A program made the translations under genes and the position numbers. The notes under the pieces were generated by a model that was not told the DNA's origin, did no database searches, and worked only from the letters and a program-made list of their open reading frames with translations. From positions 1 to 5,921 of the forward strand of contig JAGLDB010000120.1 in the NCBI GenBank assembly GCA_023145935.1: DNA of 5,921 bases. The letters are read 5' to 3'. Every line of letters starts with the position of its first letter. The stretch's first letter is position 1. The stretch comes from Candidatus Sabulitectum sp. GTDB taxonomy: Bacteria; Fermentibacterota; Fermentibacteria; Fermentibacterales; Fermentibacteraceae. Positions 1-5,601 of this stretch are shown here, piece by piece.

Positions 1-311
1 ACAAAGGCACACTCCTGAAAATACCCTGAACCTGTGTCCATGACATTCTCGAATACTGTGAAATCTGCTCCCGGTTCATTGATAATGCTGTTGTCTGTGA
101 ACTCCAGCACAACCCAGCCATCTTTTCCCAGGGTCAGCAGATTGTCTTCGCCGAAGGATGGTGCTGTTGGAGTGGCATCAGGGTCAGGAGGGCCAAGAAT
201 GTTCTCCGGGTAGTATGACTGGCCGTAGCCGGCTCCCGGGCCGTACTCCACTGCCGGAGAGCCGTCAGCCCAGGGGTCAGCAGCAATGCAGAGCAGAACA
301 AGAGCAATCAT
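1..311 (-). CDS. Secreted cell-surface protein, N-terminal part (cut by window edge)
   Basis: The reading frame opens at an ATG whose last bases overlap the stop of the upstream propeller gene (ATGA), and stays open for 103 codons to the window edge, so the C-terminus is missing. The N-terminus (MIALVLLCIAADPWADG) looks like a very short signal peptide with possible cleavage after IAA. The mature part has the pattern VEYGPGAGYG, NILGPP, LLTLGKDGWVVLEF and a short acidic stretch ending in PGADFTVFENV. I recall this pattern from proteins annotated only as 'cell surface protein' that sit beside YncE-like propellers and TonB-dependent B12 receptors; no structure or activity can be read from it. 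No Shine-Dalgarno precedes the ATG and no alternative in-frame start lies close upstream, so translation is probably coupled to the upstream gene. It is downstream of the cobalamin riboswitch, which suggests a role in corrinoid capture at the cell surface (inference). Confidence 0.78.
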   Translation of the reverse strand, partial: MIALVLLCIAADPWADGSPAVEYGPGAGYGQSYYPENILGPPDPDATPTAPSFGEDNLLTLGKDGWVVLEFTDNSIINEPGADFTVFENVMDTGSGYFQECAF

Positions 312-1498
312 CTTGCGGTTATCACAAATCGGGCAGTTGTTCTGCCGCTGACCACAGTGTAGATACCAGCGGTCATACCGGTTACATCCATGGTGGTTGT
401 GCCGTCTATCGTTCCGGTTGTTGCAGCAGCTATTCTTCCGGTTATGTCGTATATCTGTATGGCTTCACCGAAAGATGTTCCTGTAACCGTTATCAGATTT
501 ACTGCGGGGTTGGGTGCAACTGATAACGAGATCCCGGTTTCAAAGCTTCCTCCATATACACCAAGCAGGGATCCGCTGACTGCTATAGCAGCCGGTGCTG
601 TTACAGCATAGGTTTGAACAAGGTTTTCTGTGGTATCGTAGACTCTTACCTCGTTGTTCATGGAGTCAGAGATCCAAAGGTATTCGTTTTCGTCCACTGC
701 CATGCCATTGCCACCGGAACAGAACGGGTCTGATGAGTCATGAAGAACGGTTTGTGTGCTCATATCAATTGAATAGACACCGGCTCCCCATGGGTCTGAA
801 AGATAGAGGATGCCGTTTGCATTTACACTGAATGCAGGAAAACCGCCTACAGTCAGTTCCGCAACGGTGCTGCCTGTGGCAAGATCGATAACAACCACAG
901 AACCTTCATCGTTGCCGTAGACACCGCTGCATGTGGCAAAAAGATGATTGTTTTCATCGAGAACAAGTGATTGACAGTTTGTGCCGGCGGTAAGTGTATC
1001 AATTACAGAACCTGCTGAGATATCCGCAACTACCACTGATTCTCCTGCTCCCCAGCCGCCGCATGCGATGTACAAAAGGTTTTCCGCCGTGGCCATCCAT
1101 TCCGGATTTGGTCCGATACCTTCTATTGAAGAGAGTATCTGCATTGTGGTGGGGTTTACAAGTGTAACGGAGTTGTTCAGCGTGGCGGATACAGCAAGGT
1201 TTCCGTTTGCCAGAGGAAGAGAAGCCCAGCAGTTCCAGCCAGTGCCGATGCCCAGTTCGGTCAGGTTCCATGTCCCGAGCTCGAATTTCTGAAGGGTAGC
1301 TGAATCGTCTCCCGAGTTCACAACATATGCCGATCCTTCATGAATGATCAGATCATTTGGATATGTGTGAAGAATGCCTACAGAAGGGGTAACTGTTCCT
1401 GTTTCCAGATCGATGTGTGCCAGATTCCCGCCACTGATGATCAGGGCATCTCCTGATATCAAAGAGAGAAGGATCAGGCCGATTGCGAAAGAGCTCAT
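308..1498 (-). CDS. Secreted YncE/BtuG-like beta-propeller with T9SS sorting tail, B12-riboswitch controlled
   Basis: This encodes 396 residues. The ATG start is fixed by an in-frame TAA directly before it and by an AGGAG ribosome site at 1505-1509, six bases upstream. Residues 1-18 form a short hydrophobic signal peptide without a lipobox. Residues 18-315 carry repeated units of the kind LYxxCGG...SVVVxDxxxGxVxxTL, typical of the YncE/DUF5074-like beta-propeller fold. I count six full repeats (about 47-80, 89-128, 131-171, 174-217, 220-254, 263-299), and the N-terminal strands (18-38) plus 301-315 could close a seventh blade. Residues 325-396 (SVAPNPAVN, IQIYDITGRI, MTAGIYTVVSG) match a T9SS type A sorting domain, which directs export across the outer membrane. 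A cobalamin riboswitch lies in the leader. The known analogue is BtuG of Bacteroides, a surface propeller that binds B12 beside the BtuB transporter. B12 binding here is inferred from fold and regulation, not from identifiable ligand residues. Confidence 0.85.
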   Translation of the reverse strand: MSSFAIGLILLSLISGDALIISGGNLAHIDLETGTVTPSVGILHTYPNDLIIHEGSAYVVNSGDDSATLQKFELGTWNLTELGIGTGWNCWASLPLANGNLAVSATLNNSVTLVNPTTMQILSSIEGIGPNPEWMATAENLLYIACGGWGAGESVVVADISAGSVIDTLTAGTNCQSLVLDENNHLFATCSGVYGNDEGSVVVIDLATGSTVAELTVGGFPAFSVNANGILYLSDPWGAGVYSIDMSTQTVLHDSSDPFCSGGNGMAVDENEYLWISDSMNNEVRVYDTTENLVQTYAVTAPAAIAVSGSLLGVYGGSFETGISLSVAPNPAVNLITVTGTSFGEAIQIYDITGRIAAATTGTIDGTTTMDVTGMTAGIYTVVSGRTTARFVITAR

Positions 1499-1543
1499 TT
1501 AAGACTCCTGTTTTCGACCGCGTGAAAAATGTAAGGGAATATC

Positions 1544-1570
1544 CCCCCACCCATCCCGCGAAGGTGAAGA
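1544..1570 (-). promoter_or_regulatory. Candidate P13/L13 expression-platform hairpin of the B12 riboswitch
   Basis: Just 3' of the aptamer on the minus strand, UCUUCACC (1570-1563) can pair with GGUGGGGG (1551-1544) in an 8-bp stem with three G-U pairs. The 11-nt loop contains GCGGG (1559-1555), complementary to CCCGC in the conserved aptamer segment at 1684-1680. Class I cobalamin riboswitches use an L5-L13 kissing interaction to report ligand binding, and the position and complementarity fit that role. The ribosome site lies about 35 nt further downstream, so how the hairpin would control initiation is not clear from sequence. No strong intrinsic terminator is seen in the leader. Confidence 0.45.
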
Positions 1571-1579
1571 TAAAACTCT

Positions 1580-1724
1580 GTCGGCAGAAGGTCTTCTGGC
1601 TTCCGGACTGTCTACTTCCGCACCTTCTCACATTGATTCAATGCAATGGTTTGTTGCGGTTTCGTTTCCGGTTACAGCGGCGGGGCCGCGCAGGAGTTTA
1701 ACCTGCTTCCCTGACGCTGCCGAC
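1580..1724 (-). promoter_or_regulatory. Cobalamin (B12) riboswitch aptamer
   Basis: Read on the minus strand, the segment has the hallmark cobalamin elements in order. The P1 half GTCGGCAG (1724-1717) pairs perfectly with CTGCCGAC (1587-1580). Then come AGGGAAGCAGG, a short arm ending in CTCCTGC, the conserved core GGCCCCGCCGCTGTAA (1687-1672), a variable arm with the hairpin CATTG-AAT-CAATG, AGTCCGG pairing back to CCGGA, and the B12 box AAGCCAGAAGACC (1602-1590). It is about 145 nt, so the peripheral arms are compact. The propeller start codon is 81 nt downstream. In most bacteria such elements repress uptake or biosynthesis genes when adenosyl- or methylcobalamin is abundant. The direction of regulation here is inferred from that family behaviour. 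Confidence 0.95.
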
Positions 1725-1738
1725 GGTGGTAATATATT
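1711..1738 (+). promoter_or_regulatory. Possible promoter of the ATL gene, overlapping the riboswitch DNA
   Basis: On the plus strand CTGACG (1711-1716) and TATATT (1733-1738) are separated by 16 bp and could act as -35 and -10 boxes, giving a start near 1745 and a leader of about 20 nt before the ATG at 1764. The -35 would lie inside the DNA that encodes the riboswitch P1/P2 region of the opposite transcript, and the -10 is the same AATATATT palindrome that could serve the other direction. Only partial consensus matches support it. Confidence 0.3.
1731..1736 (-). promoter_or_regulatory. Possible -10 element for the riboswitch operon
   Basis: On the minus strand TATATT sits seven bases before the first P1 base of the riboswitch, where a -10 box would place the transcript start almost exactly at the aptamer's 5' end. 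No sigma70-like -35 (TTGACA) is found at 16-18 bp spacing; that stretch reads as C/T-rich. The call therefore rests on position and AT-richness only. Confidence 0.3.
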
Positions 1739-1763
1739 TCCTGTGGAAAGAAAAGGGGAAAAG

Positions 1764-2081
1764 ATGGGAGTTTTTTTCAAGAGAGTTCATGGAATAGTTG
1801 CCATGATACCAGCCGGTTCAGTGATGACTTACGGACAGATCGCAGCCATTGCCGGTAATCCACGAGCTTCCCGGGCAGTTGGATATGCTCTTCGTTCAGC
1901 GCTTTCCGGAGCGGAAATGCCCTGGCACCGGGTGGTAAATTCAAAAGGTGAGATCAGCTTGCGGAATACTTTGCAGGGAGATGATGACAGGTGCCTTCAG
2001 AGGATACTTCTTGAGAGTGAAGGGATTGTATTCACAAAATCGGGAAAAGTGGATCTAAAAGAATATCAGGTAAGGTTCTGA
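1764..2081 (+). CDS. Alkyltransferase-like protein (ATL), MGMT family without catalytic Cys
   Basis: This encodes 105 residues, the usual ATL length, covering only the MGMT C-terminal DNA-binding domain. The family signature PCHRVV reads PWHRVV here (53-58), so the alkyl-accepting cysteine is replaced by Trp54. This is the diagnostic change of ATL proteins such as E. coli YbaZ and S. pombe Atl1. Other MGMT landmarks are kept: TYGQIA with Tyr23, which flips the damaged base, and SRAVG with Arg37, the arginine finger that fills the gap. The family binds O6-alkylguanine in DNA without repairing it and hands the lesion to nucleotide excision repair; this acts in the cytoplasm. I chose the ATG at 1764 because an AAAAGGGGA ribosome site precedes it and because an upstream in-frame extension (from 1641) would translate the antisense of the riboswitch. 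It is divergent from the B12 operon and convergent with the lyase gene, with no obvious functional partner nearby. Confidence 0.93.
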   Translation: MGVFFKRVHGIVAMIPAGSVMTYGQIAAIAGNPRASRAVGYALRSALSGAEMPWHRVVNSKGEISLRNTLQGDDDRCLQRILLESEGIVFTKSGKVDLKEYQVRF

Positions 2082-2084
2082 CCT

Positions 2085-2103
2085 GAAGAGCTCCCGGCTC
2101 TTC
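2085..2103. terminator. Symmetric hairpin between convergent genes, possible bidirectional terminator
   Basis: GAAGAGC (2085-2091) and GCTCTTC (2097-2103) form a perfect 7-bp stem with the loop TCCCG, starting 4 bp after the ATL stop and ending 12 bp before the lyase stop. The position between two converging genes suggests transcript-end function in both directions. Neither side has a T-tract, so it is not a classical intrinsic terminator and may mainly stabilise 3' ends. Confidence 0.5.
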
Positions 2104-2114
2104 GTAGGATGTTA

Positions 2115-3332
2115 TCAACAATCATTCTGGGAATTGCAGGGGGCAGAGTCAATCACGATTGGTGAATCATCATTAACCGCTTCTTTCAACCTGTCCAGCC
2201 CTTCAATGATGCTCTGTTTCGGGCAGCCGATATTCATTCTCATAAAGCCACTTCCTCCAGGGCCGAACATTACTCCGTTTGTAAGAGCCAGCCCTGCCTT
2301 CTGTACAAAGAATGCTGAAAGTTCCTCGTCACTGAGTTTCAGTTTGCTGCAGTCCAGCCAGAGCAGATAGGTGCCATCTGGTTCAATAACGGTAATTTCA
2401 GGTATACTTTCTGTTAGATAATTCTTCACTGTGAGATAATTCTGCCAGAGATAAGGAAGAAGCTGGTCAAGCCACTGCTCTCCGTGGAGGTACGCCGCCT
2501 GAGTGCCCACAATACCGAATATGCTGGACATGTTCAGATGCAGTCTTTCAATGGCAAGATTGAATCTTTCTCTTAATTCTCTGTTTGGGATAATGTTCAC
2601 AGAGAGCTGAAGACCTGCAAGATTAAAAGTTTTGCTGGTGGAGAATGATGATATTGTTCTATCTGCCAGAGCATTACTGATCTTTGCAGTTGGTGTGTGT
2701 GTGTGTGGCTTGAAGATTATATCGGCATGAATTTCATCGGAAAAAATTATAAGATCGTGCTTTATGCATATGTTTCCCAGATGCTCAAGCTCTTCATTTG
2801 ACCAGACCCTTGAGACCGGGTTGTGGGGAGAGCAGAAGAGAATCATTTTCGCAAACTGCGCTTTCTTCTCAAGATCCGGCCAATTCATTCTGTATCTGCC
2901 ATTCTTGAGAACAAGAGCATTGTCAAGAAGTTTCCTTCCATTTGCCTCTATAGAGTCCTTGAAAGGAAAATAAACCGGAGATTGAATGATCACCCCGTCA
3001 CCGGACTCTGTAAATTCCTGCATGGCCAGATTAAGGGCTGGAACAACCCCCGGAGTGGTGATGATCCACTCTTTTTCAATAATCCAGTTGTATCTTTTTT
3101 TAAACCAGTCGATCACAGAGGAGTAGAATTGATCAGATCTTGCCGTATATCCGAATACGCCGTGAGCGGCCCGCTCTTCGATGTGTTTCAGGATTTCCGG
3201 CGGAGTTCTGAAATCCATATCCGCAACCCACATGGGATGAATATCGTTTTTGCCGAAGAAGGCATTCAGGTAGTCCCATTTGATACAGTCCGTATTTTTT
3301 CGATCAATAGTTTTGTTGAAATCATACTTCAT
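2115..3332 (-). CDS. PatB/MalY-type PLP-dependent C-S beta-lyase (class I/II aminotransferase fold)
   Basis: This encodes 405 residues, close to the 385-400 usual for MalY/PatB proteins. It starts at an ATG with a CGGAGA ribosome site five bases away. Family landmarks are in order: an N-terminal KWD plus HPMWVADMDF (32-41), GVFGYTAR (58-65), CSPHNPVSRVW with the pyridoxal-contacting Asn171, SDEIHADI with Asp199 (pairs with the PLP ring nitrogen), STSKTFNLAGLQ with the Schiff-base Lys234, and GFMRMNIGCP with the carboxylate-binding Arg365. These enzymes are cytoplasmic and cleave C-S bonds of cystathionine, cysteine or related conjugates, releasing a thiol or sulfide, pyruvate and ammonia; some members have extra regulatory roles, as MalY does. 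The precise substrate cannot be read from sequence. The last 15 or so residues (after EAVNDD) form a short non-conserved tail. It is transcribed alone, divergently from the seven-bladed secreted protein. Confidence 0.93.
   Translation of the reverse strand: MKYDFNKTIDRKNTDCIKWDYLNAFFGKNDIHPMWVADMDFRTPPEILKHIEERAAHGVFGYTARSDQFYSSVIDWFKKRYNWIIEKEWIITTPGVVPALNLAMQEFTESGDGVIIQSPVYFPFKDSIEANGRKLLDNALVLKNGRYRMNWPDLEKKAQFAKMILFCSPHNPVSRVWSNEELEHLGNICIKHDLIIFSDEIHADIIFKPHTHTPTAKISNALADRTISSFSTSKTFNLAGLQLSVNIIPNRELRERFNLAIERLHLNMSSIFGIVGTQAAYLHGEQWLDQLLPYLWQNYLTVKNYLTESIPEITVIEPDGTYLLWLDCSKLKLSDEELSAFFVQKAGLALTNGVMFGPGGSGFMRMNIGCPKQSIIEGLDRLKEAVNDDSPIVIDSAPCNSQNDC
2693..2707. repeat. (GT)7G dinucleotide tract inside the lyase gene
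   Basis: Fifteen bases of pure GT/CA alternation lie in the lyase coding region and encode part of PHTHTPT (about residues 209-215), just after the SDEIHADI motif. The histidine-rich segment corresponds to a HxHxP-like region common in MalY/PatB relatives, so codon choice alone may explain the tract. Any slippage by one unit would shift the frame. Confidence 0.85.
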
Positions 3333-3365
3333 AAATTCTCCGGGATACGGATTAGAGTTCCAGTA

Positions 3366-3396
3366 CCAGTGTATTCTACAAAAGAATAACCACTGG
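3366..3396. promoter_or_regulatory. Inverted repeat in divergent intergenic region, candidate operator or leader hairpin
   Basis: CCAGTGTATTCT (3366-3377) is matched by AGAATAACCACTGG (3383-3396), giving two 6-bp half-stems on each side of a 2-base bulge, around the 5-base centre ACAAA. It lies between the divergent starts of the lyase and the secreted repeat protein, 11 bp upstream of the TTGACT box of the latter. It could be a dimeric regulator site serving both genes or a hairpin in the lyase leader. The lyase promoter is not resolved; a TAGAAT on the minus strand (3378-3373) inside the repeat is a weak -10 candidate. Confidence 0.45.
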
Positions 3397-3407
3397 TCGC
3401 CAGGGGA

Positions 3408-3436
3408 TTGACTTTTACTAATCTAATCAATCTATT
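3408..3436 (+). promoter_or_regulatory. Sigma70-like promoter of the seven-bladed secreted protein
   Basis: TTGACT (3408-3413) and TCTATT (3431-3436) are separated by exactly 17 bp of A/T-rich sequence, with five of six -35 consensus bases matched and a weaker -10. The predicted start near 3443 gives a leader of about 20 nt that contains the strong ribosome site GGGGAGG (3452-3458) just before the GTG start. Confidence 0.55.
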
Positions 3437-3462
3437 CAGTAGCGGTATTCAGGGGAGGTTTT

Positions 3463-4608
3463 GTGAAATTCGGATTTATATGTATGTTGTTTGCGGTGGC
3501 TGTGTCTGCTGGAGGCCTTGAACCGGAAGTTCTCTGGAATGCGAGTTTTCCAGGCTGTGTTGGTTCTGTTATCTGGAATGCATCAGAAGATTATTCAGGT
3601 GGATATGTTGCAGTAGGTGAAGTTTGCAGTGGAGTATCAGGGGAAATCGCACTGAACATCTGCAGAGTAGACAGTGACGGACTGGTCATATGGGAGAATA
3701 CAGCCCTCAATCTTGGAAATGCATCGGCTTATTCCATTGAAAGAACAACAGACGGTTTTGTTCTCTGTGGAGTTTGTTCTGATTCATCCGGCAAACATGG
3801 TTTGGTGATGAAAATTGATTCTGACGGTAATACTGTCTGGACTACAATGATTGATCATGGGAATGATGATGTTCTGTACGATCTGTGTTCAGGTACCGAC
3901 GGAAGAATCACAGCCGTGGGTTATTCTCTGAATGATCAGACCCATGATAATGATATACTGGCTGCTTGTCTCTCTGATTCTGGACAGGTCCTCTGGCAAA
4001 AAACGTTTGTGTATCCAGAGTATCAGACAGCTCATTCAATCGTTTTTTCCGCCGATTCCAGCCAGGGATTTGTGATCACAGGTTCGGATAACTCTGATGT
4101 TTTCCTTATGAAAATAGACAATGAAGGGAACTGGTTGTGGAAGTCCAATCATTTTATGGAGGGGATGCAATCAGGAAGTGATGTGGCTTTACTGAGCGAG
4201 GGTGGATACATAGTTGCCGGCAGCACAAGGGGAAGCAGTAGTTATTCGGATGCTCTTCTTGTCTTTTTTGATTGGGAAGGCAAAGTCACCAACGAGTTCG
4301 TATGGGGAACCGATGGCCCGGACAATGCAAGTGCCATTCAGGAAATACTTCCTGCGGGTTTTGTTGTTGTGGTAAATTCAAATGAGGGAACCGGCGAAGG
4401 CTACCGCCCGTACATTTTCAGGTTTGATCCGTGGCTTTCCATTATATGGTCTGTGGCTGTTTCCAACAGAGATGCTTTCTGCTATTCGCTTGCGCAGACA
4501 CTAGATGGCGGGTTTATTATAACAGGCAAGAAGTCCACAGAAGAAGGAACTGGTTACTCGTCCTGTGTAGTGCGATTGTCTGGAGAAGATCTTTTAAATC
4601 TGAACTGA
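3463..4608 (+). CDS. Secreted protein of seven beta-propeller-like blade repeats, unknown function
   Basis: This encodes 381 residues, starting at GTG, which is supported by GGGGAGG four bases upstream and by the signal peptide MKFGFICMLFAVAVSA (cleavage probably after Ala16). The mature chain is seven degenerate repeats of about 45-55 residues with the pattern GG(Y/F)xVxG...(L/V)x(K/R)xDxxGxxxW, beginning near 46, 97, 147, 201, 247, 298 and 349. The N-terminal EVLWNASF (22-29) resembles the closing strand missing from the last repeat, as expected for a ring closed by its N-terminus. Such repeats occur in secreted propeller proteins of candidate phyla and FCB bacteria. No catalytic residues, membrane segment or C-terminal sorting domain are visible; it ends soon after the last repeat, so it may stay in the periplasm. 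The mature part has nine cysteines, many for a secreted propeller. It is monocistronic and its function is unrecognised. Confidence 0.85.
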   Translation: MKFGFICMLFAVAVSAGGLEPEVLWNASFPGCVGSVIWNASEDYSGGYVAVGEVCSGVSGEIALNICRVDSDGLVIWENTALNLGNASAYSIERTTDGFVLCGVCSDSSGKHGLVMKIDSDGNTVWTTMIDHGNDDVLYDLCSGTDGRITAVGYSLNDQTHDNDILAACLSDSGQVLWQKTFVYPEYQTAHSIVFSADSSQGFVITGSDNSDVFLMKIDNEGNWLWKSNHFMEGMQSGSDVALLSEGGYIVAGSTRGSSSYSDALLVFFDWEGKVTNEFVWGTDGPDNASAIQEILPAGFVVVVNSNEGTGEGYRPYIFRFDPWLSIIWSVAVSNRDAFCYSLAQTLDGGFIITGKKSTEEGTGYSSCVVRLSGEDLLNLN

Positions 4609-4641
4609 TCCCTCTGTTTATATCATTAACGGTCTTCGTCC

Positions 4642-5601
4642 CTAAAGTGTTACGATACAATTATTTCTTTCTTCGTTACCTATTCTTTTCGCGGTAAATG
4701 ATTCATTCTGATTTGAAATGGCTGTTACCGCGCCGTCTGCCTTGGTATAGGAAGCCATTATGGCAGTAAGAAGAGTCAGATTCTCCACGGTCTTTTCCCC
4801 AAGCAGAATTCCCAGGGGCCCGGGGATATTCTGTATATCAAGCTGAATTCCCATATCTGCTTCAAGCATCCTGTCATTTTCTTCAGATGATCTTCCAACC
4901 AGGCCCACAGCCTTATCCAGTACAAACATCCGTCCTAATCTGATCATCCGGGCATTTTCACCTGAAAGCAGATTGATATCCTTGAGTGTTTTCAGGCGAT
5001 TCGCATATCCCGGATCAGTGAGAAGACACCCTCCTCCCGGAGTGGGTATGTGGCTGAAGCCATATTCCTCAGCCATCTTCAGTTGTCTTGTGCGCCCTCT
5101 TCCATTCAAATTGAGAAGAAGATCTCTGTTCACCAGTCCTGATTCTTCCATTGGGGTTGGATCAAGTATTTTTGCAGAGAGGGGCCTCAGAAGAACATCA
5201 CCGGTAAACGAAATATTCTTAACTCTGTTGATTGATCCTCTATTCTGGCTCATGGGACGCTGTCCAACAACCTCGCCGGAAAAGATTAAGTCAAAATTTT
5301 CCTTGGCAGCAATTTCCTTCAGCCTGCGAAACATGGCTGCATGACAGTCTATACACGGGTTCATGTTCTTTCCAAAACCACTTGGCGGATTGAAAAGAAG
5401 AGCAACGATGTCTGCTGTAAAATCAACCTCACGCCACGGGATACCCAGATAATCAGCAGCTGTTCTTCCAGCTTGCGTATCAAAGAACGGGCTGCTGAAT
5501 GTTACAGCTTCAACATAAATACCTTGATCCATAAGAACCCTGCATGCAAGCATTCCGTCCAGCCCTCCGGAAAAAGCAGCAAGTGCTCTGACTTTGGTCA
5601 C
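4642..5601 (-). CDS. PP-loop nucleotide alpha hydrolase, ThiI/MnmA-like (probable tRNA thiolation type)
   Basis: This encodes 319 residues from a GTG that overlaps the stop of the upstream phosphatase gene (GTGA), with GGAAGG six bases before it. An upstream in-frame ATG would add 29 residues that only retranslate the phosphatase gene, and homology-like sequence begins at the GTG. The ATP-pyrophosphatase P-loop appears as FSGGLDGMLA (10-19), followed by EAVTFSSPFF, a CxxC in NPCIDCHAAMF (Cys83, Cys86), FSGEVVGQRPMSQ (107-119) and PGGGCLLTDPGY (188-199, Cys192). This layout matches proteins often annotated as ThiI-like or tRNA thiouridylase-like, in which the PP-loop domain is followed by an NFACT-R-like domain (here roughly 165-300). 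The expected chemistry is adenylation of a tRNA uridine followed by sulfur transfer, with cysteines as carriers. Substrate and product are not established. The P-loop has Gly where SGGxDS proteins carry the final Ser. No THUMP or rhodanese domain is present, unlike full ThiI. Confidence 0.82.
   Translation of the reverse strand: MTKVRALAAFSGGLDGMLACRVLMDQGIYVEAVTFSSPFFDTQAGRTAADYLGIPWREVDFTADIVALLFNPPSGFGKNMNPCIDCHAAMFRRLKEIAAKENFDLIFSGEVVGQRPMSQNRGSINRVKNISFTGDVLLRPLSAKILDPTPMEESGLVNRDLLLNLNGRGRTRQLKMAEEYGFSHIPTPGGGCLLTDPGYANRLKTLKDINLLSGENARMIRLGRMFVLDKAVGLVGRSSEENDRMLEADMGIQLDIQNIPGPLGILLGEKTVENLTLLTAIMASYTKADGAVTAISNQNESFTAKRIGNEERNNCIVTL

Noticed and set aside
981..1292. Plus-strand open frame of about 100 codons opposite the propeller gene, and similar ones at 158-523 and 595-831
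   Set aside because: They lie wholly antisense to well-supported secreted-protein genes, lack ribosome sites or recognisable motifs, and are shadow frames.
1505..1510. Pairing of the propeller ribosome site CAGGAGT with ACTCCTG in the riboswitch core as the switch mechanism
   Set aside because: The 7-base complementarity is real, but it would hide the ribosome site when ligand is absent, opposite to usual B12 repression, and the core segment is already committed to a conserved aptamer arm. Probably coincidental, since both contain a Shine-Dalgarno-like motif.
1543..1557. G-quadruplex in the riboswitch leader (minus strand G-tracts of 3, 3 and 6)
   Set aside because: Four G3 tracts with loops cannot be formed because the six-G run cannot supply two tracts plus a loop. 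The bases are better explained as the 3' arm and loop of a P13-like hairpin.
2823..3389. 188-codon plus-strand open frame opposite the lyase gene
   Set aside because: It is antisense to the PatB/MalY-type gene, whose motifs are intact throughout, and has no family features of its own.
4609..4641. Terminator between the converging secreted-protein and ThiI-like genes
   Set aside because: The 33-bp gap contains no stem of useful length and no hairpin plus T-tract; I see nothing to support a terminator.
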